A model generated the notes under the pieces. It made no database searches, was not told where the DNA came from, and saw only the letters and a program-made list of their open reading frames with translations. From NCBI RefSeq assembly GCF_000021925.1, contig NC_011830.1, forward strand, positions 2,825,001 to 2,889,000: a DNA stretch of 64,000 nt. Direction: 5' to 3'. The position numbers were made by a program, and so were the translations under genes. The DNA is from Desulfitobacterium hafniense DCB-2 (GTDB taxonomy: Bacteria; Bacillota; Desulfitobacteriia; Desulfitobacteriales; Desulfitobacteriaceae). Below, in pieces: positions 35,395-43,660 of the stretch. The first letter of the stretch is position 1. Every line of letters starts with the position of its first letter.

Positions 35395-36033
35395 ATGGTT
35401 TATAATAAAACGGACCGAGTCCTTGAGAAACAAGAATTGCGCCGGAAAAGGATAATCAAAGCCGCCAAGGAAATCCTATCGGAAGAAGAGGAGATCGGCA
35501 AGGTTTCCATTAAGTCCATCGCCAGGCGGGCCGGCATCGCCACAGGGACCTTTTATCTCTATTTTACGGATAAAGAATCTCTGGTGGATATGATTGTCAA
35601 AGAGATCTACGCCGAATTGCTGGCCAAAATCAAGCAGGAACGGGCACAGTACACCGATACCTTTGCTAAGCTGCAGGCCTCCATGGAAGTGTGCATCCGC
35701 TTGTTCCTGAAAGAGAAGTACCTGGCCAAAATCCTCCTGGAACAATTTCCCCAGATCCACACGGCTTTGAATACTAAATATGCCGATATTGAAGAGGATT
35801 TGATCCGCTTGACCAAAATTGATCTGGATGAGCTTATGGCGGAAAGACTGATCCCCAGGCAGGATACCAATGTCACCGCTACGGCCTTTGTGGGAACCTT
35901 CCGCGAAGTGATTCTGGCGTGGATCGGCAAGGGTGAACCCCAGGATATTGAGCTGGCCTATCAAACCCTCATTGATTACAACATGCGCGGGATTGGGAGA
36001 TATAAAATTGATGAAGAACTATTTAACCATTGA
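35395..36033 (+). CDS. TetR-family transcriptional regulator
   Basis: 212 residues with an N-terminal TetR helix-turn-helix (about 18-65; VSIKSIARRAGIATGTFYLY is the DNA-binding core) and a ligand domain. The 3' end overlaps the ABC ATPase gene by 23 bp, so regulator and transporter are one transcription unit, suggesting autoregulation by the transported compound or a metabolite. ATG start; upstream ribosome site AACGGAG is moderate. Confidence 0.92.
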   Translation: MVYNKTDRVLEKQELRRKRIIKAAKEILSEEEEIGKVSIKSIARRAGIATGTFYLYFTDKESLVDMIVKEIYAELLAKIKQERAQYTDTFAKLQASMEVCIRLFLKEKYLAKILLEQFPQIHTALNTKYADIEEDLIRLTKIDLDELMAERLIPRQDTNVTATAFVGTFREVILAWIGKGEPQDIELAYQTLIDYNMRGIGRYKIDEELFNH

Positions 36034-36775
36034 ATCCCTCAATGTGGTCTATGCCCAGAACGGTCAATTAACCCCCGCCTTAAAAGATGTCAGCCTGACT
36101 CTTCCTCAGGGGCAGATCGGGGCGATCATTGGCCCCTCCGGCTGCGGTAAAAGCACCCTTTTAAATGTAGTGGCAGGCTTGAATAAGAATTATCAAGGAA
36201 AGGTGCTCTTAAAAGGCGCTCCTCCCCAAGCTAACAACGAGGTGGCCCTGATTCTGCAGGAATACGGACTTTTGCCCTGGAAAACCGTATGGGATAATGT
36301 CCGGCTGGGCTTGCAGATTAAAGGAATAGCCGGTACCCAGGCAGCTCAACGCACCGAAGAGATTCTTAAGCAGTTGGGCTTATTGCATCTGCGCAAGCGT
36401 TTTCCCATTCAATTAAGCGGGGGGCAAAGGCAGAGAGTGGCCATTGCCCGTTCTATGGTGCTTCATCCGGAGCTGCTCCTTATGGATGAGCCTTTTTCTT
36501 CTCTGGATGCCTTAACCAGGGAAGAGATGCAGGACTTAGTCCTCAAGGTCTGGCAGGAGACGGGACTTACCATCCTGATCATTACTCACAATATTGAGGA
36601 AGCCGTGTTTTTGGGGCAGAAGATTTTCGTCATGTCCCCTTGTCCGGGAATCATTACCCAGGAGATTAACAACCCTTTAGCCGGGGACTATGAAGCCCGG
36701 GGAAAAATGGAATTCCTTGAAGTGTGCAACGCTCTGCGCCTGAGCCTGCGGGGGAGGTGCCAGGCATGCCTTTAA
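36011..36775 (+). CDS. ABC transporter ATP-binding protein (SsuB/TauB/NrtD-like)
   Basis: 254-residue ATPase of the nitrate/sulfonate/taurine importer class. Walker A GPSGCGKST near 41-49, LSGGQRQRVAIARS near 137, LLMDEPFSSLD near 157, and H-switch ILIITHNIEEA. The start ATG at 36011 lies inside the end of the TetR gene. The 3' end overlaps the permease gene by 10 bp, a sign of translational coupling. Confidence 0.92.
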   Translation: MKNYLTIESLNVVYAQNGQLTPALKDVSLTLPQGQIGAIIGPSGCGKSTLLNVVAGLNKNYQGKVLLKGAPPQANNEVALILQEYGLLPWKTVWDNVRLGLQIKGIAGTQAAQRTEEILKQLGLLHLRKRFPIQLSGGQRQRVAIARSMVLHPELLLMDEPFSSLDALTREEMQDLVLKVWQETGLTILIITHNIEEAVFLGQKIFVMSPCPGIITQEINNPLAGDYEARGKMEFLEVCNALRLSLRGRCQACL

Positions 36776-37521
36776 AATCCCTCACTTCAAAAGTGTACAC
36801 TACTCTGATCACCGTGCTTCTCATCGGTTTGGCCTGGCAGATTCTGTCTATGCTTCTGGAGACCACCGCCTTTCCTCCTCCCTGGGAAGCCCTCCAATCC
36901 TTTGGGGAATTATTTTTCAGTGAGCTGATGCCCCATTTGCAGGTGAGTCTTTACCGCGTGGGCATCAGCTTGATGGTGGCTGCTCTTTTGGGAATTCCTC
37001 TGGGTTTATTTTTAGGCAAGAACAAACGGGCCGATGCTTGGTCCGCTCCTTTTCTCTACCTGACCTTCCCGGTCCCTAAGGTGGTTTTTCTGCCGATCTT
37101 TCTTATTTTACTGGGGATTGGTGATGTTTCGAAAATTGTTATGATCACCTTGATCGTTTTCTATCAGATTGTGGTGACCACAAGGGATGCAGCCCGCAAT
37201 GTGCAGCATGAATATGTCCTTTCCGTGGAGTCGTTGCGGGCCTCAACCCTGGAACTCTACCGGCATGTCTATTTTCCGGCCTGTCTGCCCTCGATTCTGA
37301 CCTCCCTGAAGCTGGGCTTAGGAACGGCTATGGCCATCCTTTTCTTAGTGGAGACCTATGCGACTCAAGAGGGGATTGGCTATTTTATCATGAATTCCTG
37401 GAGCAGTCTGGCCTATGACAAGATGTTTGCCGGGATCATCGCCATGGGATTAATGGGGTTCTTGATCTATCTGCTCCTTGATACCTGTGAAAAATTCTTC
37501 TGTTCATGGGTTAATCCGTAA
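36766..37521 (+). CDS. ABC transporter permease (SsuC/TauC-like)
   Basis: 251-residue BPD-type permease with six membrane segments. The first lies at about residues 12-32 and the EAA-like loop DAARNVQHEYVLSVESLRAS near 140-160 contacts the ATPase. Start ATG is preceded by GGGGAGGTG within the ATPase gene. Forms a homodimeric channel with the neighbouring ATPase and binding protein. Confidence 0.92.
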   Translation: MPLKSLTSKVYTTLITVLLIGLAWQILSMLLETTAFPPPWEALQSFGELFFSELMPHLQVSLYRVGISLMVAALLGIPLGLFLGKNKRADAWSAPFLYLTFPVPKVVFLPIFLILLGIGDVSKIVMITLIVFYQIVVTTRDAARNVQHEYVLSVESLRASTLELYRHVYFPACLPSILTSLKLGLGTAMAILFLVETYATQEGIGYFIMNSWSSLAYDKMFAGIIAMGLMGFLIYLLLDTCEKFFCSWVNP

Positions 37522-37643
37522 AAATAAGGATAACCTAATGCTGCGCAAAAAAACTATTGACACTTCTGAAAAAAGGGCGTTTAATAGAATTCAAGAAATG
37601 AACTTAAATTCATATTTTGAAAATGAGCAGGAGGAATATCTAA

Positions 37644-38618
37644 ATGAGGCGCAAATCCTTTTCCAGCCTTGTGTTGAGCCTTGTTCTTGTCTTAGCTCTA
37701 AGCACAGGCTGCGGACAAAAGAATACCGCCAATCCGGGCGACTCTCAAGCAGGGGATACCTTAACCATCGGGTCCATGACTATTGAAGAGAATCTGCCTG
37801 TCTTGGTTGCTCAGCAAAACGGCTATTTTGCTGAACAAAATCTGGAGGTTAAATTATTGACCTTCCAGAGCCCCGTGGAGCTGCAAAGCGCTTTTCAAAC
37901 GGGACAACTGGACGGTATGATTACGGATATCATGATCGCCGCTTTGCTGAAAAGCTCAGGGGAAGATCTGCGGGTTGCTTCCATCGCCCTTGGCGCCACA
38001 CCGGAGGAAGGACGCTTTGCCATTATCGCTTCACCGGCCAGCACGGTGAAGTCCGTTGCCGACTTAAAAGGGAAGAGTATCGGCATCTCCAACAATTCCA
38101 TTATCGAATATGTCACCGACAAACTTCTCCTGGCGGGAGGAGTCAATCCAGGGGAAGTCAATAAGACGACAGTTGCCAAGCTCCCGCTGCGGGTGGAAAT
38201 GCTCCTGAGCAATCAGATCGACGCCATTGTGGTACCGGACCCCCAGATATCCTACGTGGTTTCACAGGGTGCCAAAATCATTGCTGAAGACTCCCAAGGG
38301 GAAAACCTGTCTCAATCGGTGACCATTGTCGGCAAGAAGACCCTCAATGAGAAGCAGGATGCTCTGCAACGTTTTTATCAAGCCTACACGAAGGGGGTTC
38401 AGGCCATCAATGCCTCCCCGGATCAGTATAAAGAGCTTTTGGTTAAGAATGTGAATATACCCGAAAGCATCGCCGCTTCTTATCAGGTCCAGCATTACTC
38501 CGAGCCGCAGCTTCCTGAGGAAAAGGATGTCAATAAGGTGCTGGAGTGGCTTCAAGAAAAGGGACTGCTCAAAAACCCCGTGGATTATGAAAGTTTTGTT
38601 CAATCAGGATTATATTAG
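37644..38618 (+). CDS. ABC transporter substrate-binding lipoprotein (NMT1/TauA/SsuA-like)
   Basis: 324 residues. Signal peptide with lipobox LALSTGC, Cys about residue 23. The mature part is a periplasmic-binding-protein type II fold of the NMT1 class: TIGSMTIEENLPVLVAQ at the start of the fold, TGQLDGMITDIMIAALL and KGKSIGISNNSIIEY. Substrates of such systems range from nitrate and alkanesulfonates to thiamine precursors and bicarbonate. Immediately downstream lies a carbonic anhydrase gene behind a terminator, which weakly hints at bicarbonate but does not prove it. AGGAGGA before the ATG. Confidence 0.9.
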   Translation: MRRKSFSSLVLSLVLVLALSTGCGQKNTANPGDSQAGDTLTIGSMTIEENLPVLVAQQNGYFAEQNLEVKLLTFQSPVELQSAFQTGQLDGMITDIMIAALLKSSGEDLRVASIALGATPEEGRFAIIASPASTVKSVADLKGKSIGISNNSIIEYVTDKLLLAGGVNPGEVNKTTVAKLPLRVEMLLSNQIDAIVVPDPQISYVVSQGAKIIAEDSQGENLSQSVTIVGKKTLNEKQDALQRFYQAYTKGVQAINASPDQYKELLVKNVNIPESIAASYQVQHYSEPQLPEEKDVNKVLEWLQEKGLLKNPVDYESFVQSGLY

Positions 38619-38634
38619 AATTGAGCCTCTTACC

Positions 38635-38664
38635 AAAAACAAAGCGTGCAGACGCTTTGTTTTT
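38635..38664 (+). terminator. Terminator of the TetR-ABC operon
   Basis: AAAAACAAAGCGT (38635-38647) pairs perfectly with ACGCTTTGTTTTT (38652-38664), loop GCAG, ending in five T. Confidence 0.92.
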
Positions 38665-38710
38665 GACTGTCTATAGCAGTTAATAACCTGATGCAAAGGT
38701 TGCCAATGAA

Positions 38711-38740
38711 TTGGGAAAGATAGTGGCATCATAGTATAAT
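38711..38740 (+). promoter_or_regulatory. Promoter of the carbonic anhydrase gene
   Basis: -35 TTGGGA (38711-38716), 18-nt spacer, consensus -10 TATAAT (38735-38740). Transcription would start near 38747, only about 10 nt before the likely ATG at 38757, giving a very short leader. Confidence 0.6.
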
Positions 38741-38756
38741 GTGTGCAGGGAGAGTG

Positions 38757-39398
38757 ATGGTTACGGAGAAACTATTAAAAGGAATCGTCAATTTTCGTAA
38801 TGGGGATTTCGAGACCCATCGACAACTTTTTGAAGAATTAAAAGATAATCAAAAACCCCATACCTTGTTTATTACTTGTTCAGACTCGCGCATTGATCCC
38901 AATATGATCACAGGAACCTTGCCCGGCGAACTGTTCATCGTCCGCAATGTGGCCAATATTGTGCCCCCTTGCCGCGAAACATCGGAATATGTGAGCACCA
39001 CCTCGGCCATAGAATACGCTGTACAGATGCTGGGAGTGGAGAACATCATCGTCTGCGGACATTCCAACTGCGGAGGCTGTTCAGCCAGCCTGAATGCGCC
39101 TGAGAAGCTGGACCAGCTGCCCCATACGAAAAAATGGCTGGAGCTTATGGAATCGGTAAGAGAGAGAGTCCTCAGCGAATTTGCGGAGGATGAACCAACA
39201 GTCCGGGAATGGATGATGGAGCAGATCAATGTGGTGGAGCAGTTGCGCCATTTAATGACTTATCCTTATATTTACGAGAAGGTTATGGCCAAAGAGCTTA
39301 TGCTCAGCGGCTGGCACTATATGATCGAAACCGGGGAAGTTTTTATTTACGATTACCGGGCCGGGGAGTTCCGTTTGGCCAATGGCAGCAGAGCTTAA
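38757..39398 (+). CDS. Beta-class carbonic anhydrase
   Basis: 213-residue zinc enzyme interconverting CO2 and bicarbonate. Zinc ligands and the Asp-Arg dyad are plain: CSDSR (Cys, Asp, Arg at about 41-45) and GHSNCGG (His and Cys about 100-104). The start is uncertain: ATG 38757 has GGGAG just upstream but with short spacing; the earlier ATG at 38739 overlaps the TATAAT box and is unlikely to be within the transcript. Cytoplasmic. Follows the TetR-ABC operon but has its own promoter. Confidence 0.93.
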   Translation: MVTEKLLKGIVNFRNGDFETHRQLFEELKDNQKPHTLFITCSDSRIDPNMITGTLPGELFIVRNVANIVPPCRETSEYVSTTSAIEYAVQMLGVENIIVCGHSNCGGCSASLNAPEKLDQLPHTKKWLELMESVRERVLSEFAEDEPTVREWMMEQINVVEQLRHLMTYPYIYEKVMAKELMLSGWHYMIETGEVFIYDYRAGEFRLANGSRA

Positions 39399-39426
39399 CT
39401 CCCGGCGGTGATTAGAGCGAAAGGTC

Positions 39427-39699
39427 GTGATCTGGATGGTCATTGGGTTTGGCTTCGGAAGCCCGCTGCAAAGCCTGCTTATGCTGCTCCTGACCTCACT
39501 GCTAAGCTATGTGATTTTCAAGAATCTGCGCCGGCGCCGGCAGGAAAACCTGGATCCCGATGAGGAAAGGGAGAGGCTTCGCCAGTATTATTATGAGCAA
39601 CGTCAGCGGGCCAGGGATTATGCCCGGGAATTTGATCTCAGCGATGAGGAAATTGAAAGACGCTTGGACGAAGAACTGGATGAGTATAGGCATCAATAA
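39427..39699 (+). CDS. Small membrane-anchored protein of unknown function
   Basis: 90 residues with a GTG start 28 bp after the carbonic anhydrase gene. One hydrophobic segment (about 4-31) is followed by a strongly charged Arg/Glu-rich helix (about 32-90, with RRRRQ and repeated EER/DEE patches) that would lie in the cytoplasm, possibly a coiled coil. Probably co-transcribed with the carbonic anhydrase gene and ended by the terminator at 39736. No family recognised. Confidence 0.65.
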   Translation: MIWMVIGFGFGSPLQSLLMLLLTSLLSYVIFKNLRRRRQENLDPDEERERLRQYYYEQRQRARDYAREFDLSDEEIERRLDEELDEYRHQ

Positions 39700-39735
39700 T
39701 GGCGCTGTCGCAATAAGACAGCCCGGAAAAAGAGC

Positions 39736-39773
39736 AAAAGGCGGCGACTGGCTGATGCCAGTCGTCGTCTTTT
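39736..39773 (+). terminator. Terminator after the small membrane protein gene
   Basis: A 17-bp stem with G-U pairs (39736-39752 with 39757-39773, loop TGAT) ending in TTTT. A smaller hairpin with CTGTC/GACAG arms precedes it at 39708-39724. Confidence 0.82.
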
Positions 39774-39896
39774 GCTGTAAACTATAACACGAAAATTTTG
39801 CCTCGTTGGGCAATGCGAGTTTTAAATGTTACAGAGTCTAGTTATTTAAATGAATGGCCGTAGTAAATCTCTGTAGAATTCTCGCCGCATAATAAC

Positions 39897-39965
39897 TATA
39901 ACGTTTAACCACACCCAAAATGATTGAATTTATTTTAATCATTTTGGGTGTGGTTAAACGTTATA
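39897..39965. repeat. 29-bp perfect inverted repeat
   Basis: Arms 39897-39925 and 39937-39965 are perfect reverse complements around an 11-nt AT-only-plus-G spacer. It lies alone in a 385-bp gene-free region (39700-40084) between the carbonic anhydrase unit and the sigma factor cassette. There is no T-run, so it is not an ordinary terminator. Apart from it and the upstream terminator, the region holds only AT-rich sequence, presumably with the sigma gene promoter. Confidence 0.85.
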
Positions 39966-40084
39966 AACTATAAGAGTTTCATCCTTATGTTTAAATGGTA
40001 TTTTCTAAAGAAACTTCATTTCTAAATCATTTTAGATAGCATAGAACGTTCTATATTATGAGGAAAACTTCCGGAGGATTAGCC

Positions 40085-40603
40085 TTGATAGATGAAGATG
40101 CATTACTGAAAAAAATTAGAAATGGTGACGAAGCCAGTCTGGATAAACTTGTGGTCTTTTATTATCCGGATATTCTGCGCTATTGCTTATGGCATACACC
40201 GAACCGACCGACAGCGGAGGATGCCACCCAGGATACTTTTTTGAAAGCTATCAGGCACCTTGACGCTTATATTCATCGGGGCAAATTCAGGGCGTACCTT
40301 TACAAGATTGCCGCCAATGTGTGTATTGATTACAGCCGCAAAAAAGTTTCAGAACAGTTGCTCGGTGATTGGCCGGAATACGACCATCAGTTGGAGCGGG
40401 TAGAATCAGATGCAAATTTGGTGTGGCTGCTGCGCGGCTTGCCTGACGAACAACGGGAAGTTGTCCTCTTACGCTTTGCACATGAGCTGAAAGTCCGGGA
40501 AATCGCAGAAGTAATCGGTGTACCCATGCGCACGGTACAATCCCGTTTGCGCAGCGCACTCAAGCGGTTAGAAAAAGACTTCATTGGGAGGGAAGAGAGT
40601 TGA
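40085..40603 (+). CDS. RNA polymerase sigma factor, ECF-like sigma-70 family
   Basis: 172 residues: region 2 (about 8-75, with RPTAEDATQDTFLKAIRHL and ANVCIDYSRK) and region 4 (about 112-165, LPDEQREVVLLRFAHELKV then IAEVIGVPMRTVQSRLRSAL). The TTG at 40085 is selected because GGAGG (40073-40077) is seven bases upstream; an ATG at 40058 precedes that site. The end overlaps the next membrane protein gene by four bases. It probably directs transcription of this four-gene cassette. Confidence 0.92.
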   Translation: MIDEDALLKKIRNGDEASLDKLVVFYYPDILRYCLWHTPNRPTAEDATQDTFLKAIRHLDAYIHRGKFRAYLYKIAANVCIDYSRKKVSEQLLGDWPEYDHQLERVESDANLVWLLRGLPDEQREVVLLRFAHELKVREIAEVIGVPMRTVQSRLRSALKRLEKDFIGREES

Positions 40604-41388
40604 ATAGAAAAGTTCGTTCAAAATTGCAGGCCGCGCTGAAAGACCAGCCTTCCTTGCAAATATCGGAGGAACATTTGAACCAAACTATGGAGCAGGCCCG
40701 TATGGCCTGCCAAAGCCGCAGACAGCGGGAAGGCATCCGGTATCCGGCTTTTCTGTTAAGGCAGGTGCGGTTTGTCGGCGCGACCGTTTGGCTGTTGCAG
40801 AGCTTTCTGCTGCTGTGTGCTTTCTGGTTGTTTGGCCTTGCGGATATAGGAGCTGTTTCTAATTTTGCTCCACGCCATATGCCAGTATTGCTCGGCTGTT
40901 TTGCGATCTCTATCGCTATGACCGGCATCCCTTTTATGGGACGTTCGGCGCGGTATAGAATGCTTGAAACAGAGATGGCAACCCGGATTTCTATTCCCAG
41001 ACTATTGTTGACCCGAATTTTCATTATCGGTATTGGCAATGTGCTATTGCTTACAGTTTCCTTTCTTCTTGCCAATGCAAAAGCGGAACTTGGCACAGGA
41101 AGCATTGCCCTATACCTATTGCTTCCCTATTTGATAGCCTGTTGCGGTTGCTTGTTTATTCAATCTTACGCGCATAACGGACAGCAAGGCTTTGCCTGCA
41201 CGGCCTTTTGCTTCTCCTTAACCGTGCTGCTGTTTGGGTTGTATAAAACTGCCCCGGTTGTTTATGAACAGGCATCCGCCCCCGTTTGGGGAACGTTATG
41301 CGCGTTATGCGCTGTGCTGCTCATAATAGGGATTCACCGTCTGCTGGATAAGGCGGCATCCTTCGACCTGTCCCTGAAAGGGATATAA
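40600..41388 (+). CDS. Membrane protein, probable anti-sigma factor or partner of the ABC exporter
   Basis: 262 residues. A cytoplasmic helical N-terminus (about 1-55) is followed by roughly six membrane segments. It begins with a TTG overlapping the sigma stop codon (TTGA), so the two are translationally coupled, the usual arrangement for an ECF sigma and its membrane anti-sigma. No zinc-finger anti-sigma motif is seen. A role as signal-sensing regulator is inferred from position only. Confidence 0.7.
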   Translation: MNRKVRSKLQAALKDQPSLQISEEHLNQTMEQARMACQSRRQREGIRYPAFLLRQVRFVGATVWLLQSFLLLCAFWLFGLADIGAVSNFAPRHMPVLLGCFAISIAMTGIPFMGRSARYRMLETEMATRISIPRLLLTRIFIIGIGNVLLLTVSFLLANAKAELGTGSIALYLLLPYLIACCGCLFIQSYAHNGQQGFACTAFCFSLTVLLFGLYKTAPVVYEQASAPVWGTLCALCAVLLIIGIHRLLDKAASFDLSLKGI

Positions 41389-41409
41389 AACAGGAAAAGG
41401 AGTATATAC

Positions 41410-42300
41410 ATGGAGCTTACGATACAAGGACTTACCAAACGGTATAAGGATAAAACCGCCGTAAACAATATAAACCTGACCCTTACCCCCGGAGTATGGG
41501 GGCTTCTCGGTGCCAACGGCGCGGGTAAAACAACCTTGATGCGGATGGTGGCCGGAATTTTAACGCCTACCTCCGGCAAAGTCCAGTACGACGGCATCGC
41601 AATAAAAACGTTGGGCGAAGCCTACCGGGATGTCTTTGGCTATCTGCCACAGACCTTTGGCTTTTACCCGGAATTTACGGTAGCGGACTATCTGCACTAT
41701 ATGGCTGCGCTGAAAGGGCTGCCCCAAAAGAAAACCAATCAAAAAATAGACGAGCTGCTGCACAGGCTAACCCTTGCGGATGTTCGGAACAAACACATAC
41801 GCAAACTGTCGGGCGGGATGCAACGCAGAGTGGGGATTGCCCAGGCGCTTTTGAACGACCCGGATATTTTGATTCTGGACGAACCGACAAGCGGCCTTGA
41901 CCCCGGCGAGCGCATACGCTTCCGCAATATTTTATCGGAGTTTGCCCAACAGCGTATTGTCTTGATTTCTACTCATATCGTGTCTGATGTTGAGTATATC
42001 GCCAACCGCAACGCCATTATGAAGGACGGGCACATTATTGCGGCCGGCACCACAGACGAGCTTGTGAAAACGATGGACGGCAAGGTATGGCAAAGCACGC
42101 TTCCAGCGGAACAGCTTCATCATTACGAGCGTACCGTCCGGGTTGTGACCGTCCGCAATGAAGAAAGCGGGCGCGTATCGGTACGGTATGTTTCGGAAAG
42201 TCCGGGTTTGCCGGACTCACAGACCGCCGCGCCACGCCTTGAGGATTTATATCTTTGGCTGTTCCGTGGTGAGGAAGCCGTAAAGGAGGATGCGGTATGA
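41410..42300 (+). CDS. ABC-2 type exporter ATP-binding protein
   Basis: 296-residue ATPase: Walker A GANGAGKTT near 34-42, LSGGMQRRVGIAQA near 134, ILILDEPTSGLDPGE near 155, H-switch ISTHIVSDVE. The C-terminal 70 residues are the extension typical of drug, lantibiotic or Na+ exporters (CcmA/NatA class). AGGAGTATATAC lies upstream of the ATG. The stop overlaps the permease start (ATGA). Confidence 0.92.
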   Translation: MELTIQGLTKRYKDKTAVNNINLTLTPGVWGLLGANGAGKTTLMRMVAGILTPTSGKVQYDGIAIKTLGEAYRDVFGYLPQTFGFYPEFTVADYLHYMAALKGLPQKKTNQKIDELLHRLTLADVRNKHIRKLSGGMQRRVGIAQALLNDPDILILDEPTSGLDPGERIRFRNILSEFAQQRIVLISTHIVSDVEYIANRNAIMKDGHIIAAGTTDELVKTMDGKVWQSTLPAEQLHHYERTVRVVTVRNEESGRVSVRYVSESPGLPDSQTAAPRLEDLYLWLFRGEEAVKEDAV

Positions 42301-43550
42301 ACCGCATGATGGCTTTGGAACTGAAACGGGTGGCAAAAACCCGTTCGACATGGATACTGGCGGCGGGGGCGCTGCTGCTGTCGGTTGTAATGGCCCTTTT
42401 GGTTATCTCCTTTGCCCGCCATTGGAACCTTGATGAAAACGGCAGGGAAGTAAGCCTGACCGGCAGGGATGCGATACAGGCTAACCAGGAAATGCTGAAA
42501 CCGATTGAGGGAGAGCTTACGCCGGAAAAAATACGAACCGCCTTTGCAACCTACCATGCGGTATACGAAACCTATGGGGCAAAGATAGAGGATATACCGA
42601 AAGATATATACTATCAAAAAATAGCGCCCATCAATCCAATATTGAACGGAGTCCGTGAGGTCTATGTGGATAGCTCCACCGGCATCCCTGTACCGCTGTA
42701 TGAGATTTCACCGGAAGAAGCGGCTAATTTTTATGAGCAACGGACGGAACGTCTTTCCGACTACTTATCACAGGAATATAAAGATTCCCCCGATGCTGCC
42801 CGTCAGGCTCTTGCCATTAATGAGAAAGTTAAAGCTCCATTCTATTATATATATGGCGTTGGGGACAGCGATACGTCGGAGTATCTTACCATGTGCATTT
42901 TCCTGCTGGTTATGCTATGCACCGTCATTGCCGCGCCTATCTTTTCTGCTGATTATCAAAGCGGCGCGGATGACATTTTGCGTTGCACAAGGCATGGCAG
43001 GAGGCGTTTGGCGGTTGTAAAGCTATCCTCCGCCATTTTGCTTACCACCGCGATTTTTGCGGTTTGCATAACTGCGTTTATCTTGATTTCACACGCTGCA
43101 TTCGGTTGGGAAAGTTTAAAAACAACGCTGCAACTGGCCTTTTCTGCAATTTCCTTTGTTCCGCTTACCGTAGGGGAAGCCAATATGCTGGTTGTTTTTT
43201 CCGGCCTGCTTTCTTTCCTGGCGACGGTCTGCTTTACGCTCTTTCTTTCCAGCCTATTCAAAAACCCCATTACAGTCTTAGGTCTGGCCATCGGCGGCTG
43301 CTTGTTGCCCACGATTCTGTCTTTTGCCGGAAGCGGCGCCGCTTTTGAAAATTGGCTCAGGTTATGCCTGCCTTCAGGGGGAGTGGGACTTAGAAACAGC
43401 TTTTTCTTTGAGTTGACTGACTTTAATTTTTTGTCGCTTGGCTCCTTCGGTATATGGACCCCCTATATTATACCCGTAGCCTCAGGAATAGAAAGTGTAC
43501 TCTTCTTTTCCCTTACCATACGCTCTTATTCCCGGCATGAAGGGTGTTAA
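42297..43550 (+). CDS. ABC-2 type exporter permease
   Basis: 417 residues. One membrane segment near 15-38, a large external domain (about 45-185) and five or more membrane segments in the second half. That shape is typical of ABC-2 permeases exporting antimicrobial peptides or related compounds. Coupled to the ATPase gene through ATGA. A terminator follows. The substrate is unknown; the sigma-controlled arrangement suggests a cell-envelope stress or peptide-resistance role. Confidence 0.85.
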   Translation: MNRMMALELKRVAKTRSTWILAAGALLLSVVMALLVISFARHWNLDENGREVSLTGRDAIQANQEMLKPIEGELTPEKIRTAFATYHAVYETYGAKIEDIPKDIYYQKIAPINPILNGVREVYVDSSTGIPVPLYEISPEEAANFYEQRTERLSDYLSQEYKDSPDAARQALAINEKVKAPFYYIYGVGDSDTSEYLTMCIFLLVMLCTVIAAPIFSADYQSGADDILRCTRHGRRRLAVVKLSSAILLTTAIFAVCITAFILISHAAFGWESLKTTLQLAFSAISFVPLTVGEANMLVVFSGLLSFLATVCFTLFLSSLFKNPITVLGLAIGGCLLPTILSFAGSGAAFENWLRLCLPSGGVGLRNSFFFELTDFNFLSLGSFGIWTPYIIPVASGIESVLFFSLTIRSYSRHEGC

Positions 43551-43580
43551 TATACGTATTCCAGATAGTTAGCGGCATAA

Positions 43581-43630
43581 AGAAAAGCGCCTTTCTCCAC
43601 TGTTATGGTGCGAAAAGGGCGCTTCTTTTA
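43581..43630. terminator. Terminator between convergent ABC permease and TraB genes
   Basis: AAGCGCC-TTTC on the left pairs with GAAAAGGGCGCTT on the right around an 18-nt loop, flanked by TTCTTTTA on the plus side and AAAGAAAA on the other, so it can serve both strands. Confidence 0.75.
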
Positions 43631-43660
43631 TAACAAGGAAACGGACCGGCCAGATATTTC

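Noticed and set aside
37478..37786. 102-codon frame between permease and binding-protein genes
   Set aside because: It overlaps both real genes in another frame and covers the signal peptide region of the lipoprotein.
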